Origin: Liolophura sinensis
Taxonomy: Eukaryota; Mollusca; Polyplacophora; Chitonida; Chitonidae
Length of the DNA stretch: 64,000 nt
Assembly: GCF_032854445.1 (NCBI RefSeq)
Contig: NC_088301.1
Coordinates: forward strand, 10,414,281 to 10,478,280
Direction of reading: 5' to 3'
The notes under the pieces were generated by a model. It was not told the origin of the DNA, did no database searches, and saw only the letters and a program-made list of their open reading frames with translations. The stretch's first letter is position 1; each line of letters starts with the position of its first letter. The position numbers were made by a program, and so were the translations under genes. Shown here piece by piece: positions 45,186 to 57,900 of the stretch.

Positions 45186-46359
45186 GCATACTACCCCGTT
45201 TTCTTTTAAAGTAGGGTTTTGGTTTGCTGATCGGCCCCTTTTCTCTGAAGGTGGTGAACCTACATGTATTAATGTTTTTTGAATTTTGGTCTCATGTTAC
45301 ACACACCTGTGTACTTGCAATATGAACTTTTACATATCATGTAAAAACACATTTGTAGTCATTTACCTAAAATTTCGCCTTACTAAAGCACATTTTTGGA
45401 GGCAAAATAAAAGTATCATAAAATATACTTTCTGTTGCTGATATCTTATCTTCCAAACAAACCTAAAAACACCTGCGTAAGTTCAACAGAACTTGCAGAA
45501 TTGAGCAAAACAATTAACTTAAACCAAAGAGTCTTAGGTATGAATTACAGTATTCAAACAGGTGACTTCCCGGTTGTGTGGCATGGGTACAGAGATCAGT
45601 CTTGTAGTGACCCAGTTTACATGTAATCATATGTGACCTGTGACTTAAAGATGTTACATGTTAGTACCCACATGTATTTAGAAGATGGTGTATTCTGTTA
45701 AATAGTCTATATTTTGAACTTCCTTTAACATGGAGGTAAGATTTACATACATGTATGTTATCCACTATCTGGCACAAAAAAAACAGACCAGGAAGACCTC
45801 TGCATACGTACATGTTTTACATGTAGGTGAATGAGTATAGATATATGGAATTGTGAATTTTTTTTAGTTTGCCTGTACATAGTCCTACGTTAACCCAGTT
45901 GGCAGTGTTTTGTTAAAGCTGTATGGAGTACATGTACATGTTAATTACCATAAATTTCAAAATTAATGAGAGTATCTATTGTGTATTGAAATCCATGTTA
46001 AAGGAAATGCGCTAAATGTTTATGAATTGAGTTAAAACTGTTTGTATGAGCTCTGTGGTAGCCTTGCCCCCAAATCCGGTTTTTACTTCATGCAAGCAAT
46101 GATTAAGGAAATGTTAAACAAAATTGACAGTATAGATTCTTGTCTTACCCTGCAATGAATTTGACCTCACTTTCACTCAAATGAGTGCTGAGAATTTGAC
46201 ATCTTTGTTAATCATTGTGGGGGAAAAGAAAAAAAAACATGGTACATTTACATACGATTTTGTGTAAGGTTATCACTGTAAGAGTTTTTTAACACAGTGA
46301 TGCAAATGGCAAGCATGCTGACAACTGTCAAACAGTTATGTTTATGTATCCCTGCTTGT
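45186..46359. other. Non-coding AT-rich stretch upstream of the kinase gene
   Basis: No credible frame and no recognised repeat beyond scattered TACATGTA motifs. Confidence 0.4.
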
Positions 46360-46573
46360 ACCTTAATTCCTCAACCTTTTCGCATATGAAAGAGCTACTT
46401 TCAAGGCAATTTATGCACATTTTTAATTTAATTTTAGAAACGAAACTACATTGATTGGATTGGCCAATTTCAGGGTTTTATAAAAAGTATAATTTTATCT
46501 ACACAGAATAATGCCTTCTGAATATGCTTGAATAAACACCTTGGAAACGTGAAAAGGTTGAAGAATTACAGTA
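46360..46573 (-). mobile_element. MITE family A copy
   Basis: Left end AATTCCTCAACCTTTTCGC, right end GTGAAAAGGTTGAAGAATT ACAGTA. Inverted relative to the copies at 24133 and 58551. It lies about 225 bp upstream of the first kinase coding exon. Confidence 0.78.
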
Positions 46574-46797
46574 CATATGTATGACTTTTGTGAACATGTA
46601 TATTTCCTACCTTCCTTTTATACATTCTGCATGTTAAGGTTTGCATGCACTCAGCTCATCTACTAAGGAAATATATTTTCTGATTATTGTTTTGATTGAC
46701 ATGTACGCAGTTACCTGTTTATGCGTATTTTCCACTTTGCCTTCTGCCTATAAATTAGACATACATTTTGTCATTCCTACCTTTGTTTGTTTTCCAG

Positions 46798-48901
46798 TCT
46801 TAACGGCGCATATTACTCTACCTGAGGAGAGGTACACTAGCTGTACAAACTGTTTTTCTTGTGGGGAGAACCAGACCAATCAGATATATGTCCCAACTCA
46901 GGCTTAACTCACCCAAAACTCAGAAGATGGCCGCTGAACCAATAAAGGAGGTGAAAGAGAGCGCCTTCTTTTTCGGCCGAATCACACGCGATGAGTCCGA
47001 GGCCATTCTTCAGAATCAAGGTCATCAGGAGGGGCTGTATCTTCTGAGGGAAAGTATCACCCCCGTCGGCAATTATGTCATCTCCATCTGCCACAAGGAC
47101 TCGTAAGTTTACTCCTGGTGTTAGTGTCGTTTCAAAGAGAGCAAAATTCTGCTTAAACTTGCCGAAAGCTAAATGTAAACAATTCCTTTTAGACTAAAAC
47201 TTTTTGTGCAAAACCCCTTTATGCTGGAATAAAAAAGTCTTGAAATCTGCGTGAGGACTTAGTGAAACCTGCAGTCCACCAAAACTGTCATTTGAAGTGA
47301 AAATGTCATTCCGTCACTATAGAATTTGTTGTGTATCAAAGAGGTTGGCTTATTTTTTATGTGTAGAACTTTATTCCAAAGATTGGAACACCAGGGCCCA
47401 GTTTCACAAAGCGGCGTACAACAATTTTTTTTATCGTACATTTATAACTATATTTTGTGGGTCATTATTACCGTACCACTGTCCTATATGTACCATTATT
47501 GTATATGTGCGTCATCTTTGTGAAGCTGAGCCCTGTTCTCTTCGTCTGCTGGCATTTTGTCAAGCACTCATGCCTGACTTCATAAAACCTGTCTACTTGT
47601 AATGGCACTAGAACTCTGCAAATGGCAGCTTCCACTTGACTGTTTTTAGTTAACTGTTTAAAGGAAAAATAAAAGAAAAGTATGAATTAAATGTTTGGAA
47701 TTAACCTTTATCGACAGCTTGATAATGCAACCATTTGCCTCAAACCACACGAGTGCTCGCTACACTCATTTTACGTCACTGCCACTGCTAACAGATTTTG
47801 TACAGATGTCTTGAACAGTCAAGGTCAAATCCAAAAAAATCACAAACTTTGTCTCGATGTTCATACTTAATGATCACAGCTAACAACAAAAGCCTATTTA
47901 TTGATTTATTTATTTAGTTGGTGTTTACACCGTGCTCAAGAATATACTCGCTAATACAAAGGCTTGTTTTTTATAATGATTTTTTTTTTTTATGGTATGA
48001 TTGTTGATTATAAATGTAGGTTCACATGCAAACATACATATGTTTTGAGGCTCACACTAAGCAAGCTCATAGGTGTCAAACTTGATCAGTGATTGTGTTG
48101 ATGTAAAGCAAGCATACCATGCAGTGCAGGCACTGTGAGGAGCATGATGAGTGTCTTGGACCACTGAAACGTTAATCCTAGTGGCTAGAATCAGAATGTA
48201 AAAAATTAGAGCTCTCAACAAACGAAAACTTTGGTAACAAGTGAGGGATCTGTATTAGATTAAGAACTATGCAAGTGAAAATGGTTTGTCAAAGCTTGAC
48301 TGGTTATTCTGCTCTATACGTGTAGATAGCACTGCTGTTCCAGGAGTTCCAAGATTTGCTTCCCTTTGAAGAGCTCTTGAGAACCATATGTGAACTATTG
48401 TGATCTTACTTGTACATGAAGCTTAGTGGAGATGACTTGCCCTCCCTCCACAATCATGGCCCAAATGCATTGAAATTTGAGCATCATGTGTGGGAAAGTT
48501 ACTTGCCAAAGGCAGATGGTTTATTCTAGGCACTGGTTGATTGATAGAAATCTTTTATGTACCCTAAGTAATCCGGTATGAATTAGTCATACAAGACCTT
48601 TCTGTCAGTTAATCAAGTGACTCCCAGGAAATGATGGCCTTGTTCTTGTTGTTGTTGTAGTGTTCATCACTACAGTGTGGAGAGGCAGCTGGATGGCACA
48701 TACATGATCCAGGATGGGAAGAAGTTTAAGGACCCGCTAGATCTGCTGAGGTATCACAACAAGCACCTGGACGGCTTTCTAACTCACCCCAAAATCCCCT
48801 GTAGCCGCTCTCCAGGCACTTCCCCGCTCAAGTTCCGCGGCATCACCTACGAAATCCTCGAACAAGAGCTGAAGAAAAAGGTGGACAGCATGAAATTAAA
48901 G
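46798..48901 (+). other. SYK: SYK-like first SH2 domain exons and 5'UTR segment
   Basis: The acceptor TGTTTTCCAG at 46797 indicates that the exon begins at 46798 with 129 nt of leader, so at least one untranslated exon lies upstream. Exon 48661-48901 carries VHHYSVERQLDGTYM, LDLLRYHNKHLDGFL and the inter-SH2 helix region (LEQELKKKVDSMKLK), all matching SYK SH2-1 and interdomain A. Confidence 0.9.
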
Positions 48902-51900
48902 GTAAGCACTCCTTCATGCTCTTTGTGACGTTCCTGTTTTTTTGGAAAACTTTGGCTATATGTGGTAGGTGCTGAAATTTAGACATTTGACTCTGAATAG
49001 CTTGGCGTTATAATATGCAATAGATGTGAGTCTCCAGGGCAGTGATGTCCTTATAAGGGTATGGGTGCATCATGAATGTTATCTGCCCCCAGATGTTATG
49101 CCTTCAAAGACCCGCTGCATTTGTCAGAATGACTGTGTCCTCAGGGAACTTTGACCGTGTTTTAAGAATGAATTCTTCATGGAGTTACTTACACTGTCTG
49201 ACCCCAGGATAATGCGCTTACCTTCACATTTGTGATGAGGGAAACTTAGGCATTCTTGCAAGGGAAATGCATGAGAATACTCCTTCTTGTTCTGCTAGAT
49301 CTTTATACTCACAACTGCTGCCAACTTCACAGATATATTAATAATTTTATAAATGCAAGGAAATTGGTTGAAACAGTTACACCAGGAAGTTATAAATAAA
49401 AATAACATTAACAGGGCCCTGCTGTATTTCAGAAGTGTATTAGCAGTTAAACAATTTCAAATGATAGTGTAGATTAAAAAAAATATGCAGTAGAGCAATT
49501 TAGGAAAAGACTAGAGGAAACATAACATATTTGCAATACAACATTCTGTTAGAGGAAATGTTTGATGTTCCATGATGGAACAATTGCATTGGTCAAATGT
49601 TTGAAGTATCCTTGTCGTTAGTATGATGACCTCTGCATGATTTTAAACCATCACAGATAATTTGATGTTGTCAATCCATAAATGATTGATTTATCAGTTT
49701 TGGTTTCTGCTTGGTGTCAAAAAGAACATAGGCATAATCTGTCTGGAAGTGACATATACTTAGAAAGGTGGGGGGAGACAACTCTACCTAGTTTCTTGTG
49801 TATTAATATACAAAAGGGAGGTAACCGTATCATCACAAGAGACTCCTGTCATTTTGGAAGAAAGGTGCAGTCATGCAAACTTAATAAATATAGAGGCATC
49901 TCTTCACCAACAAACAATGAATGGAGAGTTAAGGACAAGAAATTTTTATCAAAAAAAGGGTACATGTATGTCTAAAGGACTTCTAATTGCCACATTCTTC
50001 AAATGATGTCCAAGAGGTAATTTCATGCAAGTGATTTTTTTTTTCAGATCGTAAGAACGACAGAACGTTTAGACTTTCAAATATTAACAAGCTTAGGCAT
50101 AGCATTATTACTCCAACATGTAGATTTGGAAACTCTTAGTAGATAGTAAATATCTTGTGCCAGAAGAAGAACAAATTACAGAGGCTATTTAGAGGAATAG
50201 ATAGACATAACGCAGCCAGAATGAGGGTAAAGATTTCTTTTTTAAAACTATCCATAATGTGATTGTAAGATATAAACATGTCCTCTCACAGGGAATTTGT
50301 AGTCAACTTGTTGTTTGTTTGTACAATGTAGGTATATATTCTCTCTGTATCTTTTTTGTAGGGTAAAGAACTGGAAAAAGCTTTAGGGAGGAAACGAGAT
50401 CAGTTTGTGAGCTTGGTGGCAAAGGAGCTACATAAGGATCAGCCATGGTACCATGGTTACATAGAGCGGGATGAGGCAGAGAGTAGACTCCACAATGACG
50501 GCCATGAGGACGGAAAGTTTCTGTAAGTCTGCCACTTGTTCCTCTCCATTGAGATAAACTCTGCTAAAATTCTTTGATCAGAGATAGCCTAAGACATTTG
50601 TCGAAAGACCATTGAAACTTCTCGTTAGTCAAATAAATACATGAATAAATCATACAGCCCGCTGTCATATAAGTGTAATGTTCTTGGTTTGGCAGATTAA
50701 AAATGGCCTTGACTACATTGTAAAGAACTAAACAAGGAATGCTTGATTGGCCAACTAGCTGGCTTATTGAACCAATTTTTAAAAAAAATTTTGCTATAAT
50801 AATGTGATGGACAACAAGTTTTTCAAAGATTGCTCCCACAGTCAATCATATACCCTTAACATGTTTAAATTACAACAAGTCAGGATTGTCTTTACAACAC
50901 ATTGTTGGAGCACATTAAAAAGTTGATCAGTGTGCCAAAGGTCAGTGATTTACTCTACGTTCTCCAGTTTCCTCCATCTGTAAAATTGACTGCCATTGTA
51001 GAAGTAAAAAATGTTTATTTATTATTAATAATAACAAATTAATAAATACATAAATGCTGAGTTAGCGTTATCACATCAGGGACTTTTCTATTTTAATGAA
51101 AATATGACCAGGTTTGTTCTAATAGAAAACATATTCATCATAAATGAATGTAAATGTTGTTGCAATGACAACAGAGTACGTGAAAGACGGGATCGTGACA
51201 ACAAAGGGGCGTGCTTCGCATTGTCAATTAGCTTCGGTGAGGCCAAACACTACATCATCGAGAAAGATCGAAGTGAACATTACTTCATAGACGAAGGACC
51301 AAAGTTTGAAAATCTAATGCTGGTAGGTAGAAGATTTAAACATACGTTCTTCTGTGTTTCTTTATGCTAGAAATATCTTGTCTCCATGTATATTTTTGAT
51401 TGTATGTATAGAATTTTTCCTGGACCGGAGAAAAAGTTACTGACATATGGAAATCATTACCAGCATGACTGGTAGCGAAAGTGTTGAAAATTCCAAATAC
51501 AATAAGAACAAAATGCACATTGCCTGAGTCTGACTTGTGCACAAAACCATTCAGCTTCTGCCATGCCAGTTTTCTCGTTCTCCAACTGTTTACTTAAAGT
51601 AAAGTTGAAAAATAAGATATCTTTAAGTAAGATGTCTTGTCAAGTTGTAAGTTAAGTTGTCTAAAGCAAAAGAAAGTGTCAATGTGTTCCTCAGAGTTCA
51701 ATGACTGTTTCTGCTTACAGAAATAAAATATGAAAATAGAAAAGGCTGCAATTTATATTCCATTTCTGCGAATCCATCATGAAATAGCTTTTGTCCCATA
51801 TTCATTCAATTAGTTGAATTTGAGGGGTCAGTACGACATATCGCACTGTGTGAGCGCAGCCTAATCTCGGATAAGAAGGTTTGTGCTTAAGCTGAATGGG

Positions 51901-54900
51901 CCGTAAATACACTGGAAAACATATGTTATTATGTTCTTGAAAGGCAGTTTCTTTCTCAGATATCTATCGTGAATAAGTAAATAAATAGATAACGGAAATG
52001 TAAGATCAGCATTCATTCAATATTTTAGTTTATAGGAAGACACATTTTGTATGCATACAAAGCACAAGGATGCAGGGGAGATATTCCATGGCTGATGCTC
52101 TGTGAGCATATTAATTACCATAAATTACCAAATTCGCAGTTCAGTTCTTTATGTTTTGAACTGAAGTTTTGCATTCTTGTGTCTCATTCAGGTGATCTCT
52201 TTGGTAACCTTGCTACAAATTCTAAGTTACTTAATCTTGTCTGGTCTGTTCTCACCTTTTTCCAGCTTCGGGTTTTTGGCAGTGAGTCATCTATGTTTTC
52301 AGTGCAGTGTTTTAAAATTTCCATCTATTTGATGGTAATGCATTGGGTTTATTTACATCAGTTGGTTTTTGATTATCAAAAGTTGAGTTATAGTTTTTTT
52401 CGTTTTGTATGAAAACAGTATAATGAATTCTAACTTATTATTCTCTTCCTAATGTTTATACTTGATTTGGGTCTGCTGATTTTCATTTCTATTTAACATT
52501 TTTGAAAATCTAATGGTATAAAATAGTCCTGAAATTTTGTAATTTTCACATGTAAAGGTTTCTTCATATTTTAAACTTAATACATGGAGATATTATATTC
52601 TCATAATGTAATATTCCTGTCCAAAATAAGTTTCTGAGACCAATATTTCATGCTGTCCAACTGATACAGGTGTGCAGCAGGTACAGAATCGTCTGCTTAG
52701 TTCAGAGTCTCTTCTTCACTTCTATACCAGTACAGCCTATGTGCCCCCGATAGATTATACGTTTTGTGCCCTTTGTGAGGTGACAGAAGCAAATATGGCT
52801 GCAATTGTGGCTCTAACATTGCTTCTGAGACCAGTATTTCATGCTGTTCAACTGATACAGGTGTGCAACAGGTACAGGAGACCTCTTCGATGGCTTAATG
52901 GTTAGAGAGCCCACCTCGAAGTCGGAAGACATCGGGATCAAACCCAGGTTGGGTCATACCGAAGACTTCAAAAATGGTACTTGCTGCTGCCTCAATTGGC
53001 ACTCAGGAGTGAGAGGGTTAAAGCAAGGAAACATGACTGGATGGCCTGGTGTCAGTATATTGTGACAGGGTGGGGTGTCATGTCTGGTGTCTGCAGCATG
53101 ATGCTTCAGTGGAGGCATCACTTTGCCTGCATGGACTCACCCTGACACAATTTATGTATGCACTACTGATGACTGAAAAACTGCCAAGTATGTCATTAAA
53201 CTGTAAGCACTGCTTAGTTTCTTCTTCACTTCTATACCAACTTTACCTCTTTGAATTTTTCAGCTAATTGATCACTACTACAACAAACAAGCTGGACTGA
53301 TCTGTAAACTGAAGAAACCATGTTGCCGACCTGACTATGACAAGAGGAAACTGGAGTGTAAGTATTATATCTGTCAAGGGGCTGTTTCTCAAATGGTACT
53401 TATGACCGTCGTACACCTGTCTTAAGTCACAAAGTCTATGCCCTCGATAGATTATACATTTTGTGTCAGGTGACAGAAGTCCAAAATTGTTCAAACATGG
53501 CTGTATTTGCAGCCCATACACTCCATGATAAGGGGCTTGACAAAACTTTTCGCTAAATCGGGAACAAAGGGTGGATGATGGAAGAATCTAACAGCCTTTA
53601 ACAGAATCATGTTATTGTTGTCGAGTTTCTATGAAAGCCCTTCAGGTCAATTTCTGAATTTAGTTAAGATATTAGACATTTTTTTTTTTTTTTTTGAGGT
53701 TTTGAAGTGTGATAGATGAGCTCATATCTGTAGTTGTACAGATACTGTGACCATGAAGTTCAGAATGTCCAGGAGTTTTTTGGAAATTTTGCAATATGAT
53801 GAATTCATTCCAGTTGTGTTTTTAGCGTAACTCATTTTTTGTTTCTGTATCTCCGTAAAACATTGCTGTGAGTAATTATAATTGCATACCCCTTCAGCAG
53901 TACTGGTGTTAAAACATGTTAATTTGTAAATTATCCTCATTGGTTTTCAAATGTTTCATAATTTACCCACCAAATGGAAAACAAATTTCTGAGTACCGCA
54001 CACCACAAACATTTCACATGCAAGCCACTATTGTTGAGAACCTGGTTGACTGCTGCTGTGGGCTGTAGGCATGAATGACATTGACTGGTGTATATACATA
54101 TTGTCTCTGTCTCTTCTCTCTTAGGTTTTGATTGGCCATCCATTGTCAGAGAAAATCCTGCCTATCCAAACTTCAGTGAAATGGTTGTCACGGTAAGTTC
54201 AAGGTCAAATATTTGTCGAGGTCATGGGGTCAAGAAGAGTTAACAGATGGAAACTAAAATGACATACTAGTAAACAACATAATGATAGGTGTAAATGGCA
54301 GTAGTATCGGGTCTCATGTCACACTTGCTTAATTTTTATGTGAGAGTGTGTGTGAGTGTGTATACTCTCTTCTCTGCAGTGCCATCTATTTTGGTTGAAA
54401 TTAGATTCTCGTTACATTTTATGGACCCGTTTTCATTTCCTCACCTGGATTACCTCATTCATGTCAGCCTATGCTCACCAAAATATGCTTGACAGCAAGG
54501 TTTTATTTTCATTGCATTAGATTGTTTTTCAAAATTATATCATTTTGACATGCTAATATTTGCACTCTAAAAATGCAGCATTTTTGCTGTAATGTCAAGT
54601 TCAACCTCCCTGCCTCTTATACTGTTGTACAGCTGTTCACACTGACCTTTGCATTTTACACTTATGATCAAGAGTAAAAATTATCAAAAATTATGTATTT
54701 ATTGCCTTGGTGAATTGGTGTGCATTGTTTAATGGCTGTGTTTTCTTGGTATTCATATGATCTGTTTTTATATTTTAGTTCCCCATTCATTGTACATCTT
54801 TCATAACCGTGCTTCCTAGGCACCGGTATGTGGTGTGTAGTTTTAACCAGGTTTCCTCTTGGTGTTATGCCTTTTACAACAGAGTTTCTTATTGTTTCTT

Positions 54901-57900
54901 ATTTACTGGAATGTTACTTTGTTTGGGTGTCATACTGCTGTGTTTCCTGTTATATGTAGTGTCTTGTATGCGTGGGCCTCTTTTGTATTTTGTCTCCTTA
55001 TAGGTTGTCTCTTTCATAATGTGGTTTCCTCTATATGCTGTGTCTTTTTTAACCGGATTTTCCCTCAATATAGACATTCACATCTGGAGCTGCTTCTGAG
55101 TACTTCAGCCATCAAGATGTTGTGAGTTATCTTCAACTTTATCACTTGCCTAAAGAACATCAATTTCTCCATAAAGGTGATAAGGGCAGAATTTGAAAGT
55201 GACTGTCATTCTGTACATCTACATGTGCATGTACCCGGAAGATTGAAAATACTACATGAATAATGCTCCTGTCTCAATAAGTGCTGCCGTAGATCTAATT
55301 TCCACATTAGTGCTTGTAGTGCAATAATTATAAAACCATGCATAATTCATAAGCTTTCCTCAGCATGCATGTTTTGCAGGTGTAGCCAGTGCTAACGTGG
55401 TAGGACTTATAAGGGAGGTAACTCAAGTAAACCATTCAATGTACATTATTGACATTAACAAGGGCATTGTAAGGGTTTCTTTAGAAACATGGTCAATAAC
55501 GTGAATAAATCCCCCCGTCCCCCCCACATTGACATTAGCATTGTAAACAAACACCAGACGTCACTAAAATTAGCATATTATCTCTGATAAAGACACAGCG
55601 TCTTTCGGGTAACTGGGTCTTTCTGTGTTTCCTGTTGTATAGCTAACCTTTTTGTTATGGTCCATTTTTACTCCAGTTTACTGGCCCAGTTGTTACATGT
55701 ATACATGTAGTCAGCACAACATGTATGGAGGGGAACATTGTAACTTCAGCAGATTTGATGCATATCAATTACTCTAATAGGACATTAAGTTGTAATATAT
55801 CAGAAATAGGCATTTGTCTCCGACTGTATGAACATCAGCAAACATATAACAACGGGGGAAAATGACTAAATCAACAGATTACAGTGCATATTAATTGTTA
55901 TAACAGATCAGATAGAATTTCATTTTTCCAGATTTTTTGTAGAAAAAAGTCCTACATTCTGCAGCCGCATGGCGTTGGCAATGTCGAGTTCGTTGCCTGA
56001 CTATTTATATGTGGTGAGGCTACACTCTTCGTGACATATGCTTGAACGGACATTTCAACGCTATCAGTGACAATTTATTGATAAGCGTGTTATTTGCATA
56101 CATTAACGACTTTGTATGTCTGGTCTACACAATATGCTGAAGCCCTATAGCATCAAGGTTTTTGTTTTGGCTAAGATCTACAGGAATTATGGCCAGTCAG
56201 TGCATGTAATTAACATTAACAGGCAAGTGATGAGACAGATCATTTCAAATTTTAAGCTTCTATAATACACATGAACACATGATAAACGCCATACTCCTAT
56301 CAACGCATGTGCCACACCCTACTCTCGCTTTAAATCACTGCCACCACTAGATAAGCTTGACCTTTGGAACATGTGTGACACACGTAGGCTTGTTTAGGCT
56401 TAGCCTTACCACTTCGGGAGGAACTGAATTGAATCACAATTCATCATAAAAGTTTCAGGGGTTGGTGAAATAAAGGTGTGCATATTTTAGATAAAGGGAA
56501 TGCATGTGTATAAAACAATTTTAGAAACAAATGTTGGGACAGACATTGTGTTTTCTGACATCACTTCCTGCCTCCTCACTGTGACCCCAGAGACTTCAAT
56601 GTTGTTCAAGATTTCTATACAGAGTTTGCTAGTGGTGACAGTTATTTAAGGCAATCGTAGAGGGCAGTGCGTGTGTTGTTAGGAGTATGGATAAACGTCA
56701 GTCGTGCAAAGTATTTAGTGACAGCCAACCAGCCTGCCTTTTATAGATGCCTAAGTTGTTAAAAATTTAGTTTTGTTTTAATTTTGTTAATTTTCAAGTC
56801 TGTATGTTTTTGCAGAGCATTTTTCTAAACTTAAAATAATAAAATGACATTTATTACCTCCATATTTTTAGCCATATCACCTTTTATAATTCTGACTCAG
56901 CAGAGAGTTTTCTGCCAACTCTCCTCTACCCAAAATGCAATGGTCTGCACAATACTAACACTAAACTACTGAAGAGATGTGGTTAATCCAAGCAGTTTTG
57001 ACCTGATATCAATTAACTACACCTGCATGCTTCAGATTTCACAAAGATAATAGTGACCTTTTAGCTTTAATACTGTTGCTTTAAAATTTGCAGCCATTTC
57101 TTTGAAAAGTACGACTAATGTAACAGTGATCTTGACATTACTGGCATTATTCTGTTTAAAGTAGAACAAATATTTAAAAAGAAATACAAATATAATTTTT
57201 TCCTTCTTTCCACAAATAACATTTTATTTTCTGCAGATTGAAAACAAAAGAGGGGTGAGGAGGGCATCTTTAATATCATTATGGGTTCAGTAATGAGGTC
57301 ATTTTATAATTTTTTTATTAAATGATATTGTGTGTACATATATAAAAGGATGTATGTAGATTGTCATAAATCAGCAGGTGTTTTCTTTTTTAAATGTGGG
57401 ATTGAAGTCATGAAATGTGGGATTGAAGTCATGAAATGTAGCCATGAAATGTGGGATTGAAGTCATGAAATGTAGCCATGAAATGTGGGATTGAAGTCAT
57501 GAAATGTGGGATTGAAGCCATGCAAGAAACAGAAACAGTCTTACTGATATTATAAACCATACCTGCTTTTTCTTGTAATATTTTATTGGCTGATTTACAA
57601 AGAATCATTGTAACATTGTCAAGTGTGAAACAGTCTTTGTCTTTTCATATCCCATTCCTCCCCCCCCTACACCCCCATCCCCGTCTCAGGGAAGCCAGTA
57701 GGGGGTATACTGTAATCACCCTGTCTGTCAGTCTGTGTTTGGGTAGACATTATTTTATGCATGAGTCTCCAGTCAGACTACTGTGTTGATTTAGTGAAAC
57801 TTTCCATACACTTTACCTATCATCTGAACTTTTGCAGTTCAATGGCAGTTGGGTAATTATTATATCTACCACCATTTACTACTTTGCATAATAGTGCTTG

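Larger units (their letters stand above)
50362..53357 (+). other. SYK: SYK-like second SH2 domain exons
   Basis: Exons 50362-50522 (LEKALGRKRDQF, DQPWYHGYIERDEAE, DGKFL), 51175-51322 (VRERR, FALSISFGEAKHYIIEKD, DEGPKFENLML) and 53264-53357 (LIDHYYNKQAGLICKLKKPC). The FLVR arginine is split from its Phe-Leu by the intron 50523-51174. Confidence 0.92.

Noticed and set aside
49682-49975. 97-residue frame in a kinase intron
   Set aside because: No family match, low-complexity surroundings and no splice logic with the flanking SH2 exons.
52884-52960. tRNA gene
   Set aside because: Box A/B-like motifs are followed by a SINE body; no matching acceptor stem is seen.
53264-53521. Minus-strand frame over the kinase exon
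   Set aside because: Shadow of the + strand SH2 exon and intron; no domain.
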